Assembly (NCBI GenBank): GCA_900540095.1
Contig: UQEO01000037.1
Location: 1 to 17,404 of the forward strand
Length of the DNA stretch: 17,404 nt
Direction: 5' to 3'
Origin: an uncultured Collinsella sp.
GTDB taxonomy: Bacteria; Actinomycetota; Coriobacteriia; Coriobacteriales; Coriobacteriaceae
This document shows positions 1-7,376 of this stretch, one piece after another. Position numbers and translations under genes: made by a program. The notes under the pieces are model-generated. The model made no database searches. It was not told the origin of the DNA and saw nothing but the letters and a program-made list of their open reading frames with translations. The stretch's first letter is position 1, and every line of letters starts with the position of its first letter.

Positions 1-313
1 ACTCGGTGGCGCGCGCCGCCGCCTCATGGGTGCGGGCGCGCTCTGCCGCCTCGGCCTCGCGCTGACGAGCGCGGTCCTCGTTCTCAAACTCGATATCGTC
101 CTCAATCTCATCGCTCGGATTGAGCAGCTCGTCCAGACTCACACCATAGAGCTTGGCGAGCGAGATCAGGTTCTCGGTATCGGGCGAGCTCTCCGCACGC
201 TCCCATTTACTAACCGCCTGGCGCGACAGCCCCAGCTTTCGCGCCAGCCCTTCTTGGCTAAAGCCCTTGCTGCGGCGAAGGTCGGCGAGCCGCTGCGCAG
301 TTTCTACATTCAT
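1..313 (-). CDS. XRE-family helix-turn-helix regulator, N-terminal part (runs off the window)
   Basis: The first 104 codons of a minus-strand gene whose 3' end lies outside the window. ATG at 313 follows an AGGAGG ribosome site with good spacing. The protein opens MNVETAQRLADLRRSKGFSQ and shows a complete Cro/C1-type HTH over about residues 5-60: the recognition helix region reads GLSRQAVSKWERAESSPD and is followed by LISLAKLYGVSLDELL. After residue 65 the chain becomes acidic and then rich in Arg/Ala/Glu (DDIEFENEDRARQ), probably a coiled or linker segment. Regulators of this type often carry a C-terminal membrane or sensor domain, which cannot be seen here. It is divergent from the methyltransferase gene, with about 270 bp between the two starts. 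DNA-binding role is well supported; target unknown. Confidence 0.88.
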   Translation of the reverse strand, partial: MNVETAQRLADLRRSKGFSQEGLARKLGLSRQAVSKWERAESSPDTENLISLAKLYGVSLDELLNPSDEIEDDIEFENEDRARQREAEAAERARTHEAAARATE

Positions 314-362
314 GGTTCCTCCTATGTGATGCCAGCCGTGCCGCCGGACCGTTTTTGTTCTT

Positions 363-372
363 AAGGCGCCTT
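363..372. promoter_or_regulatory. Perfect 10-bp palindrome in divergent intergenic region
   Basis: AAGGCGCCTT is a perfect palindrome 50 bp upstream of the start of the XRE regulator. It could be an autoregulatory operator, but it is short and I see no second copy nearby, so the assignment is tentative. Confidence 0.2.
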
Positions 373-529
373 GCACAGTTAAAAATCTATCCGCCACCGC
401 CAAAAGCATGCCACCTATTCTAGTGAGATTTTTGACAACTGGCGGTTGCGGGCACATATGAGCTGCGGAAATGTGTCCAAACAAAGCAATGAGCCGCAGC
501 TCGGTTGTCCCCGTTGCGGCGTTAACGGT

Positions 530-543
530 AGTATGGTCATACT
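530..543. promoter_or_regulatory. Palindrome overlapping a possible -10 box upstream of the methyltransferase
   Basis: AGTATGgtCATACT forms a 6-bp inverted repeat with a 2-bp centre. Its right half, CATACT (538-543), resembles a -10 hexamer, with a weak TTGCGG at 514-519 placed 18 bp upstream. Transcription would begin near 550, just ahead of the GGAGG at 564-568. A repressor bound here would cover the -10. Inferred from sequence only. Confidence 0.3.
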
Positions 544-580
544 GTTTATTCCGCACCGCCAACGGAGGGAGTTCCGCGCC

Positions 581-1453
581 GTGAACCGCGATTTCGCCTC
601 ATCGCTCATCCAGCTCAACAACACGTTCTATCGCGAGCACTCCGCCTCCTTTTCCGATACGCGCCAGGCCCCGTGGCCCGGCTGGGTGCGCACCATGGAC
701 ATCGCGCTCGAACAGCTCGACGTCGCCACGATCGAGCATCCCGTCCGCGTCTTCGATCTCGCCTGCGGCAATATGCGATTCGAAAACTTTGCCGCCGGCG
801 GCGCACTTGCCGCCAAGGGCGTCGACGGCGCAAACCCCTCGGCAGATGCCAGCTGCCCGTTTGAGTTCTATGGCGTCGACTCGTGTCAAGACCTGGCCAT
901 CGATGCACATGGCCACGCGCTGCGCATTCCCAACCTGCACTTCCAGGAACTCGACGTGCTCGACGCCCTCATGAAGCTCAACCCCGCCGAAACACCCGAC
1001 GTGCTTTTCGACGCCCCGCTCGCCGATATCTCGGTCTGCTTTGGCTTTATGCACCACGTGCCGTCGTGCGAGTACCGCGTACGCGTGCTCGACGCCCTGG
1101 TGCGGCAAACGCGCCCGGGCGGCATCATCGCCATCAGCTTTTGGGAGTTTATGAACGACGAGCGCATGGCGCGCAAGGCCGTTCGAGCCGAAGCCCGCGC
1201 CCAGCTCACCCCGCCGTTTGAGGGTTACGATTCCGCGCAGTTTGAAGCCGGCGACCACCTCATTGGCTGGCAAAACGACCGCCACGCCTACCGCTATTGC
1301 CATCACTTTGACGATCAGCAGATCACCGACCTGGTGCGCGGCGTCCGTACGTTCTACAAAAGCGGCGAGGTCCCCGTGCGCGAGCTTGAGCGTTTCCATG
1401 CCGACGGTCGCAGCGGCGAGCTCAACCGTTATGTGATCCTCAAGCGCCTGTAG
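581..1453 (+). CDS. Class I SAM-dependent methyltransferase
   Basis: I chose GTG at 581 because GGAGGGAG at 564-571 precedes it and because the encoded protein (290 residues) then begins just ahead of recognisable sequence (VNRDFASSLIQLNNTFYREH). The same frame is open back to 446, but that extension reads like untranslated DNA and contains a probable promoter. Motif I of class I methyltransferases is visible at about residue 57 (VFDLACGN), followed by an acidic motif II region (YGVDSCQDL), a motif near post I-II (ISVCFGFMHHVPS) and a late strand (GGIIAISFWEF). This fold binds S-adenosylmethionine in the cytosol. The substrate is not evident; HHVP resembles small-molecule or tRNA wobble-uridine methyltransferases, but I cannot choose. 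TrmB-like gene follows 117 bp downstream on the same strand. Confidence 0.8.
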   Translation: MNRDFASSLIQLNNTFYREHSASFSDTRQAPWPGWVRTMDIALEQLDVATIEHPVRVFDLACGNMRFENFAAGGALAAKGVDGANPSADASCPFEFYGVDSCQDLAIDAHGHALRIPNLHFQELDVLDALMKLNPAETPDVLFDAPLADISVCFGFMHHVPSCEYRVRVLDALVRQTRPGGIIAISFWEFMNDERMARKAVRAEARAQLTPPFEGYDSAQFEAGDHLIGWQNDRHAYRYCHHFDDQQITDLVRGVRTFYKSGEVPVRELERFHADGRSGELNRYVILKRL

Positions 1454-1521
1454 GCATCGACGACTCGCCGCCGAGCCGTGCCGCGTCTTTCGAGCAAACT
1501 ATGCCCACCCTTTTCAACCCA

Positions 1522-1553
1522 TTGACGGAACGCGCAGCTATGCGTTCCATATT
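1522..1553 (+). promoter_or_regulatory. Possible promoter with inverted repeat upstream of trmB-like gene
   Basis: TTGACG (1522-1527) resembles a -35 box. It leads straight into a perfect 7-bp inverted repeat, GGAACGC (1527-1533) and GCGTTCC (1542-1548), with an 8-nt centre. AT-rich sequence (CATATTTAT) follows and could hold the -10. The arrangement suggests an operator inside a promoter, or a small leader hairpin just before the ribosome site at 1560. Confidence 0.3.
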
Positions 1554-1570
1554 TATGACCAAGGAGCCTC

Positions 1571-2410
1571 ATGGGAGCCGTCCACGTTCGCACGCCTAAG
1601 AACTTTGTGCTCGAGGAGCGCCTGGAGCGCTACGCCGATGCGATTGAGACGAACCCCGAGGCCTATGCCGGAGATTGGCGTGAAGTCTGTGCGCCAGTTG
1701 GCAGCAAGCCATTCGAACACCTTCACCTGGATCTTGGCTGCGGCAAGGGAACGTACCTTGTAGAGCGCGCGGCCCACGAGCCAAACACGCTCTTTATCGG
1801 CATGGACCAAGAGCCCATCTGCATCGCCTATGCCGCACAGAAAATCTGCGAGCATGAACTGACCAACGCACTCGTTCTGCCTCGAGGCGCCGCATCGCTG
1901 CCGCAGCTATTTGCCACAGGCGAGCTCGATGCCATCACCATCAACTTTCCCACGCCGCAGCCCAAGGCCAAGTACGCCAAAAAGCGCCTCGTCCATGTCG
2001 ACCATCTGATGCTCTATCGCCCGCTCTTTGCAGCCGGCGCCACCGTAACGCTGCGAACCGACAGCAAACCGTTGCGCGATTACGCCCTGGGACAGTTTGC
2101 CGCAGCCGGCTACGATACGCTTTGGGTAAGTGACGACGTCCGCCGCGACCATCCCGAGCATCCCGAGACCGAATATGAATGCCGCACGCGCGAGATGGGC
2201 GCCGCCGTCTATGGCATTTGCGCTACGCCCGGCGCGGAACCCATCGAAGAGCAGCTCGCGGCGGGCCGCGCGCAGGAGCAAAGCCTTGCCTGCTACCTGC
2301 CCGAAAACCTCGATGAGCTCACCTACGTGCCTCTCGGCATGGAAGAGGCCGTCGAGAACTTCAGAAACCGTGCCCGCAAGGGCAAGAAGCACCTGCCGCA
2401 AGAGTCCTAG
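1571..2410 (+). CDS. trmB: tRNA (guanine-N7-)-methyltransferase, TrmB family
   Basis: The 279-residue protein has the TrmB signature. The SAM site is LDLGCGKGTYLVERAAHEP near residues 53-70, with FIGMDQE after it. The family catalytic/tRNA-binding stretch appears as INFPTPQPKAKYAKKRLVH, where classical TrmB has NFPDPWPK..H.KRR. The late TEYECRTREMGAAVYG corresponds to the T-x-x-E motif. TrmB forms 7-methylguanosine at position 46 in the tRNA variable loop, in the cytosol. ATG at 1571 follows AAGGAG at 1560-1565. It is longer than most TrmB proteins (about 210-240 residues) through a C-terminal tail of some 45 residues after the TPG stretch. The QPKAKY variant, lacking the usual PDPWPK, is slightly divergent. 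No clear terminator follows; repeat copy A begins 65 bp after the stop. Confidence 0.85.
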   Translation: MGAVHVRTPKNFVLEERLERYADAIETNPEAYAGDWREVCAPVGSKPFEHLHLDLGCGKGTYLVERAAHEPNTLFIGMDQEPICIAYAAQKICEHELTNALVLPRGAASLPQLFATGELDAITINFPTPQPKAKYAKKRLVHVDHLMLYRPLFAAGATVTLRTDSKPLRDYALGQFAAAGYDTLWVSDDVRRDHPEHPETEYECRTREMGAAVYGICATPGAEPIEEQLAAGRAQEQSLACYLPENLDELTYVPLGMEEAVENFRNRARKGKKHLPQES

Positions 2411-2719
2411 GGGCTTCTGATGGTCGCGGCGTCAGCAAATAAGCGCGAATAGGCGCCAGCAAACAACCCTCAAACCTAAGTGAGTAGACTTTTTTGCAAT
2501 AGCCAAGCACAACCCGCATAACGAAAACTAAAACCGCAGATAGAACCCTTGTGCAAAATCCATGTGCTCGCGACATCGCAAAAAGTCTACTCACTTAGCT
2601 GGCAACTGCACCAAACGGCCGGGCAGAACGCCCATTTCCTGCATTTTCTTGCCTGCAAACGCATCGATGCGCCGCTACGCCATAATAGTTGGCGGACAAT
2701 CGCGAGAGAAAGCAACCAC
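2411..2719. other. Intergenic region between trmB and helicase, mostly a 123-bp repeat
   Basis: This 309-bp stretch has no credible gene. It holds repeat copy A (2476-2598). A possible -10 hexamer CATAAT lies at 2681-2686, about 35 bp before the helicase start, but I find no good -35 partner. The helicase frame is open back to 2549, inside the repeat, but has no start or ribosome site there that I would trust. Confidence 0.6.
2476..2598. repeat. 123-bp palindromic-ended interspersed repeat, copy A
   Basis: The ends are a perfect 19-bp inverted repeat: CTAAGTGAGTAGACTTTTT at 2476-2494 and its reverse complement at 2580-2598. About 85 bp lie between. Copies B and C share the ends and a partly conserved core (ACCGCAG, TA, CTTGT, CAAAA at matching places). 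Copy A is the most divergent internally. Each end, read inward, carries TAA, TGA and TAG in the three different frames. No ORF or transposase is present, and I see no clear target-site duplication in the flanks. It resembles a MITE or a structured intergenic element. Confidence 0.9.
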
Positions 2720-5401
2720 ATGGCACAGACCACGACAGATACCGCCGCCAGCACCGTCTCCGGCGCCGGCGCCGCCAGCTCATTCTCGGGCGGCACGGGA
2801 ACCGAAGCCGAGTTTGGCTCGCTCGGCGCGCTCTCCCCCACCTGGTGGGAGCCCGAGGACGGCAGCGAGCCCGAACCGTGGCTCACGCCCGATCAAGCCT
2901 TCGAACGCTTCTTTGAATGGACGAGCGATCGCGGCATTGAACTGTGGGATCACCAAGAAGAGGCCCTCATGGACCTGGCTGCCGGCGATCACGTCATTTT
3001 AGGCACACCGACCGGATCGGGTAAATCGCTCGTCGCGCTGGGCATGCTCTTTATGGGCATGGCGCAGGGCAAGCGCTGCTACTACACGGCTCCCATCAAG
3101 GCTCTGGTCAGCGAGAAATTTTTCGACCTTGTGCAGGTGCTCGGCCGCGATAACGTAGGCATGATTACCGGCGACACGCATATCAACACCAAGGCACCCG
3201 TCATCTGCTGCACGGCAGAGATCCTTGCCAACGACGCACTGCGCGAGGGCGAAGATGCCGATGTTGGCTGCGTCGCCATGGACGAGTTCCACTACTTTGC
3301 CGACCCCGATCGCGGTTGGGCCTGGCAGGTGCCGCTGCTCACCCTGCCCCACACGCAATTCATGCTCATGAGCGCCACGCTCGGCGATGTCACTGCCATC
3401 GCCGCCTCACTCGAGGAACACACCGGCGCTGCTTGCGACTTGGTTGTCGACGCCCCGCGTCCAGTTCCGCTGAGCTACGGCTACGTGACGACCTCGCTCG
3501 AGGGCACCGTCGAGCTCGCGATGCGCCGCGGCGAAGCCCCGCTCTATATCGTGCACTTTAGCCAGGATGCCGCCCTTGCGACGGCGCAGTCGCTCGCCAA
3601 TTTTGGCATCGCCAGCAAGGAGCAGCGTGAGGCCATCAAGGAAGCGGCAAAGGGAACGAGCTTCTCGACGGCCTTTGGTAAGATTCTCAAGCGCCTGCTT
3701 GGATGCGGCGTCGGCGTGCACCATGCTGGCATGTTGCCGCGCTATCGCCTGCTGGTCGAGCGCTTGGCGCAGCAGGGTCTGCTGCCCGTCATCTGCGGTA
3801 CCGATACGCTCGGCGTCGGCATCAACGTACCCATCCACACCGTGGTGCTCACCGCGCTCACCAAGTTCGATGGCTACAAGATGCGTCGTCTGCGCGCCCG
3901 CGAGTTTCATCAGATTGCCGGCCGCGCCGGCCGCTCGGGCTTCGATACCGAAGGTATGGTCATTGCCGAGGCACCCGAGCACGAGATCGAGAATGCCAAG
4001 CTCATGGCCAAGGCGGGCGACGACCCCAAGAAGCTCCGTAAGATTAAAAAGAAAAAGGCCCCCGAGGGCTTTGTCACCTGGAACAAGCAGACCTTTGAGC
4101 GCCTGATCGAGACGCAGCCCGAAACGCTCAAGCCGCGCCTGCGCATCACGCACTCCATGGTGATTAGCGTGGTCGAGCAGGGCGGCGATGCCCGAGCCCG
4201 CGTACACGACCTCATCGAGACGAGCCTGCAGACTCCCGAGGAAAAGGCTAAGCTCGAGGTTCGTGCCGACGAAATCTTCGCCACGCTCATCGATTCCGGC
4301 GTCGTCGTGCGCACCGAGGTGCCGCCCGCGCCCGACGCCCCGACTGACACCGCGCCGGACATCGACTACGCGCTGACGGTCGACCTGCCCGAGGACTTTG
4401 CGCTCGACCAGCCGCTCTCGCCGTTTTTGCTTGCCGTGCTGGAGCTGCTCGACCCCGAGAGTGAGACCTATACCATGGACCTCATCTCAATGGTCGAGGC
4501 TACGCTCGAGGACCCCAAGCAGGTGCTGCGCGCACAGGAGCGCGCCGCACGCGATCGCGCTATGGCCGAGATGAAAGCTGATGGCGTCGAATACGAGGAA
4601 CGCCTGGAGCGCATTCAAGACGTCACCTACGAAAAGCCGCTCGAGGACTTGCTCGACGCCGCCTTCGACAAGTACTGCCAGGAAGTACCCTGGGCCAACG
4701 ACTACCAGCTCTCACCCAAGAGCGTCCTGCGCGACATGCTGGAGAGCGCGAGCGACTTTAAGGGCTATATCCAAAAGCTCGGCATCGCCCGCTCCGAGGG
4801 CATTCTGCTGCGCTACCTGGCAGAGGCTTACCGTTCGCTCGACCGCACCGTACCCATCGAGAAGCGCGACGAGCGTCTGCGCGACATTATCTCGTGGCTA
4901 GGCTTTGTGGTGCGCTCGGTGGACTCGAGTCTGGTGGACGAGTGGGAGAACGCCGGCAACCCCGCTGCACTCGACGCCGCACCGCCGCAGGGCATCGACG
5001 AGGTCGTGGCGGACCGTCGCGGCTGCACGCTGTTGGTGCGCAACGCACTCTTCCGCCGCGTGACCCTTGCCGCCCGCGAGCACGTTCGCGACTTGGGCGA
5101 GCTCGACGACGCCTGGGGCATGAGCGAAATCCGCTGGCAAAAGGCGCTCGATGCCTACCATGAGCAGCACGAGGAAATCCTCACCGACGGAGATGCCCGC
5201 AGTGCCGCGATGTTTTCCATCGATGAGTCCGACGAGAAGACCGCGCACGTATGGCACGTGCACCAGATCTTTGCCGACGAGGATGGCGACCACGACTTTG
5301 GCATTATGGGCGATGTCGATCTGGACGCCACGCAAGACGGCGGCGAGGTCATCTTCAAAAACTACCGCGTCGGCTTTATCGAGGACCTGCTCGAGGACTA
5401 G
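2720..5401 (+). CDS. DExH-box RNA helicase (SKI2/Mtr4-like) with DUF3516-type C-terminus
   Basis: I chose ATG 2720 (893 residues); the ribosome site is weak (GAGAGAAAG), but the upstream frame runs through a repeat. The first 60 residues are low-complexity Ala/Ser/Gly/Thr/Glu. Helicase motifs follow in order: motif I GTPTGSGKS at 95-103, motif II DEFH at 188-191, motif III SAT at 218-220, HHAGMLPRYR, motif V TDTLGVGINVP, and motif VI QIAGRAGRSG from 398. This is a superfamily 2 ATP-dependent RNA helicase. The remaining 450 residues match what I know of the actinobacterial DUF3516 region, including the ending HVHQIFADEDGDHDFGI and GDVDLDATQ. Its likely role is RNA unwinding in RNA processing or decay, in the cytosol; the substrate is not known. 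It is transcribed alone and ends at a strong terminator. Confidence 0.9.
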   Translation: MAQTTTDTAASTVSGAGAASSFSGGTGTEAEFGSLGALSPTWWEPEDGSEPEPWLTPDQAFERFFEWTSDRGIELWDHQEEALMDLAAGDHVILGTPTGSGKSLVALGMLFMGMAQGKRCYYTAPIKALVSEKFFDLVQVLGRDNVGMITGDTHINTKAPVICCTAEILANDALREGEDADVGCVAMDEFHYFADPDRGWAWQVPLLTLPHTQFMLMSATLGDVTAIAASLEEHTGAACDLVVDAPRPVPLSYGYVTTSLEGTVELAMRRGEAPLYIVHFSQDAALATAQSLANFGIASKEQREAIKEAAKGTSFSTAFGKILKRLLGCGVGVHHAGMLPRYRLLVERLAQQGLLPVICGTDTLGVGINVPIHTVVLTALTKFDGYKMRRLRAREFHQIAGRAGRSGFDTEGMVIAEAPEHEIENAKLMAKAGDDPKKLRKIKKKKAPEGFVTWNKQTFERLIETQPETLKPRLRITHSMVISVVEQGGDARARVHDLIETSLQTPEEKAKLEVRADEIFATLIDSGVVVRTEVPPAPDAPTDTAPDIDYALTVDLPEDFALDQPLSPFLLAVLELLDPESETYTMDLISMVEATLEDPKQVLRAQERAARDRAMAEMKADGVEYEERLERIQDVTYEKPLEDLLDAAFDKYCQEVPWANDYQLSPKSVLRDMLESASDFKGYIQKLGIARSEGILLRYLAEAYRSLDRTVPIEKRDERLRDIISWLGFVVRSVDSSLVDEWENAGNPAALDAAPPQGIDEVVADRRGCTLLVRNALFRRVTLAAREHVRDLGELDDAWGMSEIRWQKALDAYHEQHEEILTDGDARSAAMFSIDESDEKTAHVWHVHQIFADEDGDHDFGIMGDVDLDATQDGGEVIFKNYRVGFIEDLLED

Positions 5402-5423
5402 CCGCACATACTGGAACAAAACG

Positions 5424-5463
5424 AAGTGGGGCCGCTGGTAACATCGCCAGCGGCCCCACTTTT
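5424..5463. terminator. Bidirectional rho-independent terminator between helicase and DUF2130 gene
   Basis: A perfect 15-bp GC-rich stem, AAGTGGGGCCGCTGG (5424-5438) and its complement (5447-5461), encloses an 8-nt loop. A T run follows on the plus strand, and A-rich sequence (AAAACGAA) before the stem gives a weaker T tract on the minus strand. It sits between two convergent genes and probably ends both transcripts. Confidence 0.88.
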
Positions 5464-5480
5464 GCACTATACGCTATGCC

Positions 5481-7238
5481 TTACTCGGCATCCTCGACCT
5501 CATACGAATCCGCCTCGGCTGGCTCATCGTTTGTCTCTGTCGCAGCCCCGCGCGCCTCGTCAAACGCGGCCTTCATGGTCTTGTTACCCCACGTGAGCTT
5601 GCGAATGGTAAGATCGTCGGCCTTCTTGTTGGCTAGGCGCAGGTTGTTCTCGGAGGACAGCAACGCCTCCTTGGTTTTCTGCAGATGGCTAATCGTCTTG
5701 TCGATCTCATCGATCGCCGTTTGGAACTTGCGGCTCGCGATCTCGTAGTTGCGGCCAAAGTCGTTCTTGAACTTCTCCATCTTGGCTTCGAAGTTCGTGA
5801 CGTCGATATTCTGCTGTTTGTACTCCGCCAGCTCCTGCTTATAGCGCAGCGAACCCATAGCGGCGTTGCGAAGAAGCGTGATCATGGGAATAAAGAACTG
5901 CGGGCGAATCACGTACATCTTCTCGTAGCGGTAACTCACGTCGACGATACCCGCGTTATAGAGCTCGCTCTCGGGCTCGAGCAGCGTGCAGAGCACCGCG
6001 TACTCACAGCCTTTCTGGCGACGATCGTGATCGAGTTTCTTAAAGAAGTCCTCGTTTTTATGCTTGGTCGCGGTCTCGTCGTTCTCGTTTTTCATCTCGA
6101 ACATAATCGAAATGACCTCGTTGCCGCTTGCGTCGCACTCGCGGAAGATAAAGTCGCCCTTGGTGCCCTCGGACGCATCGTTATCTTTCTCGAAGTACGC
6201 GTTAGGAAATGCCGTCATGCGCAGACGGTTGAACTCGGTCTCGCAGTGCTGCTCGAGCGACTCGCCCACCATCTTGGTGGACAGGCGGACCTTCATGTCC
6301 TTAAGGCGCTCAATCTCTTCGTCCTTGTAGCGAATCAGGTCATCGCTCGCGCGCTTGGCCTGCGCAAGCTCGAGCTCGTGTGCCGCCTTGACCTGTTCCT
6401 CGCGAGAATCGCGCACAGCCAACTCGCTCGTCAGTTTGGCACGTGCCTCATCGCGCTCTCGCTCCGCTGCGGCGACCGCCTTCGACAGCTCCATTTTTGC
6501 AGAAAGTTCTTGCTCACGAAGCTGTGCACGAAGGCCCTCGGCTTCGCGCTCGGACTGAGTCTTAGCATTCGAGAACTTCTCGCGCACTTCTGTCTGGTAA
6601 TCGGAAAGCTTACGATTCGCTTCGTTTTGCGCAGCCTCGAGCTTACGCTGCGCCTCGGCCGCAGCAGCTGCGAGTGCCATTTCTTGAGCCTTATCTGCGG
6701 CGGCAAGCTTTGCCTGCAACTCCGCAATCTGAGCATCGCGCGCGGCGAGGTCATTTTGAGTCGCATTGCGTACCGCGGCTTCGGCAAGCTTTGCTTCGTC
6801 ATCCTTGCGCCCCAGCTGCGCGCGCAGGCTGTCAATCTCACGCTGGAGCTCTGCGTTTTCCTTCTGCGCATCCGCACGGGCCTCTACCGCCGCGCGTTGG
6901 CTTGCGCTCTCACGCTCTGCGGCAGCGCCCTCAAGCTTGACGCGTAGCTCGGCGAGCTCAGCATCGCGCTTGGCGACTTCTTGTGCCAGTATCTGATCCG
7001 CAGTGTTCTTCTGCTCGACAAGCTGAGCGTTGCGCTGAGACTCTGCCTCCTGCAAAGCAGCCGACGAACGCGAGCGTTCAAGCTCCAGTGCCTGCTCGCC
7101 CTCGCGCTGGACTGCCTTCACACGCTCATCCAGGTCGCGCGAGAACTCCGCATCGCGCACCTGCTTGACGATATCCGCATAGCCGGATGCATCGACCTTG
7201 AAAACTTCGCCACAATGCGGGCACTTGATCTCATTCAT
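5481..7238 (-). CDS. DUF2130-family protein: zinc-ribbon, long coiled coil, PD-(D/E)XK-like core
   Basis: The 585-residue protein starts at ATG 7238 behind a GAGGAG ribosome site. The N-terminus MNEIKCPHCGEVF carries a CxxC knuckle. Residues about 25-310 are Ala/Glu/Arg/Lys/Gln-rich with heptad character and read as one long coiled coil. The conserved DUF2130 domain follows (about 315-545): KMVGESLEQHCETEFNRLR, then GDF with Asp362 and FEMKN with Glu381 and Lys383, then DHDRRQKGCEYAVLCTLLE and VIRPQFFIPMI. The D-x18-E-x-K spacing fits a PD-(D/E)XK nuclease site, an inference by motif. The last 40 residues are acidic. RmuC has a similar coiled-coil-plus-nuclease design, but the family is different. 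Function is not established; a DNA-associated role is plausible. Confidence 0.85.
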   Translation of the reverse strand: MNEIKCPHCGEVFKVDASGYADIVKQVRDAEFSRDLDERVKAVQREGEQALELERSRSSAALQEAESQRNAQLVEQKNTADQILAQEVAKRDAELAELRVKLEGAAAERESASQRAAVEARADAQKENAELQREIDSLRAQLGRKDDEAKLAEAAVRNATQNDLAARDAQIAELQAKLAAADKAQEMALAAAAAEAQRKLEAAQNEANRKLSDYQTEVREKFSNAKTQSEREAEGLRAQLREQELSAKMELSKAVAAAERERDEARAKLTSELAVRDSREEQVKAAHELELAQAKRASDDLIRYKDEEIERLKDMKVRLSTKMVGESLEQHCETEFNRLRMTAFPNAYFEKDNDASEGTKGDFIFRECDASGNEVISIMFEMKNENDETATKHKNEDFFKKLDHDRRQKGCEYAVLCTLLEPESELYNAGIVDVSYRYEKMYVIRPQFFIPMITLLRNAAMGSLRYKQELAEYKQQNIDVTNFEAKMEKFKNDFGRNYEIASRKFQTAIDEIDKTISHLQKTKEALLSSENNLRLANKKADDLTIRKLTWGNKTMKAAFDEARGAATETNDEPAEADSYEVEDAE

Positions 7239-7296
7239 AGCAGCTCCTCGATGGACGCAAATTTCAACCGCCTACACTCTACCGCGCCGCACGGAC

Positions 7297-7331
7297 AAAA
7301 AAGGCGCCGCCGCCATAATGGCAACGGCGCC
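7297..7331 (-). terminator. Rho-independent terminator downstream of the phosphoesterase gene
   Basis: Read on the minus strand, GGCGCCG (7331-7325) pairs with CGGCGCC (7309-7303), with further GC pairing inside, and is followed at once by six T. It lies about 45 bp past the phosphoesterase stop and probably ends that transcript before the DUF2130 gene. Confidence 0.8.
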
Positions 7332-7332
7332 A

Positions 7333-7371
7333 GAACCACCACAAAGGTGCCTGTCCCCTTTGTGGTGGTTC
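7333..7371. repeat. Perfect 15-bp inverted repeat (REP-like hairpin)
   Basis: GAACCACCACAAAGG at 7333-7347 is exactly complementary to 7357-7371, with a 9-nt loop. On the minus strand the top of the hairpin reads GGGGACAGGCACC. It is directly adjacent to the terminator and begins 5 bp after the phosphoesterase stop, as REP/BIME-type extragenic palindromes often do. Only one copy is in this window. Confidence 0.65.
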
Positions 7372-7376
7372 GAGCA

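Noticed and set aside
446..580. N-terminal extension of the methyltransferase frame from ATG 446
   Set aside because: No ribosome site precedes 446, and the extension covers a probable promoter and palindrome. GTG 581 has a GGAGG upstream and starts at conserved-looking sequence.
599..1399. Minus-strand frame opposite the methyltransferase
   Set aside because: High-GC mirror frame; the plus strand has the SAM motifs and a ribosome site.
2476..2598. Repeat as a simple rho-independent terminator
   Set aside because: The stem has an 85-nt loop and the T runs lie inside the arms rather than after the stem, so it does not have terminator geometry.
2549..2719. Longer start of the helicase inside repeat copy A
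   Set aside because: The extra residues are encoded by the repeat and AT-rich intergenic DNA, with no ribosome site, and have no helicase-like character.
5685..6947. Long plus-strand frame opposite the DUF2130 gene
   Set aside because: It is an antisense shadow of the biased Ala/Glu-rich coiled coil; it has Leu/Arg-rich low-complexity sequence and no ribosome site or domain.
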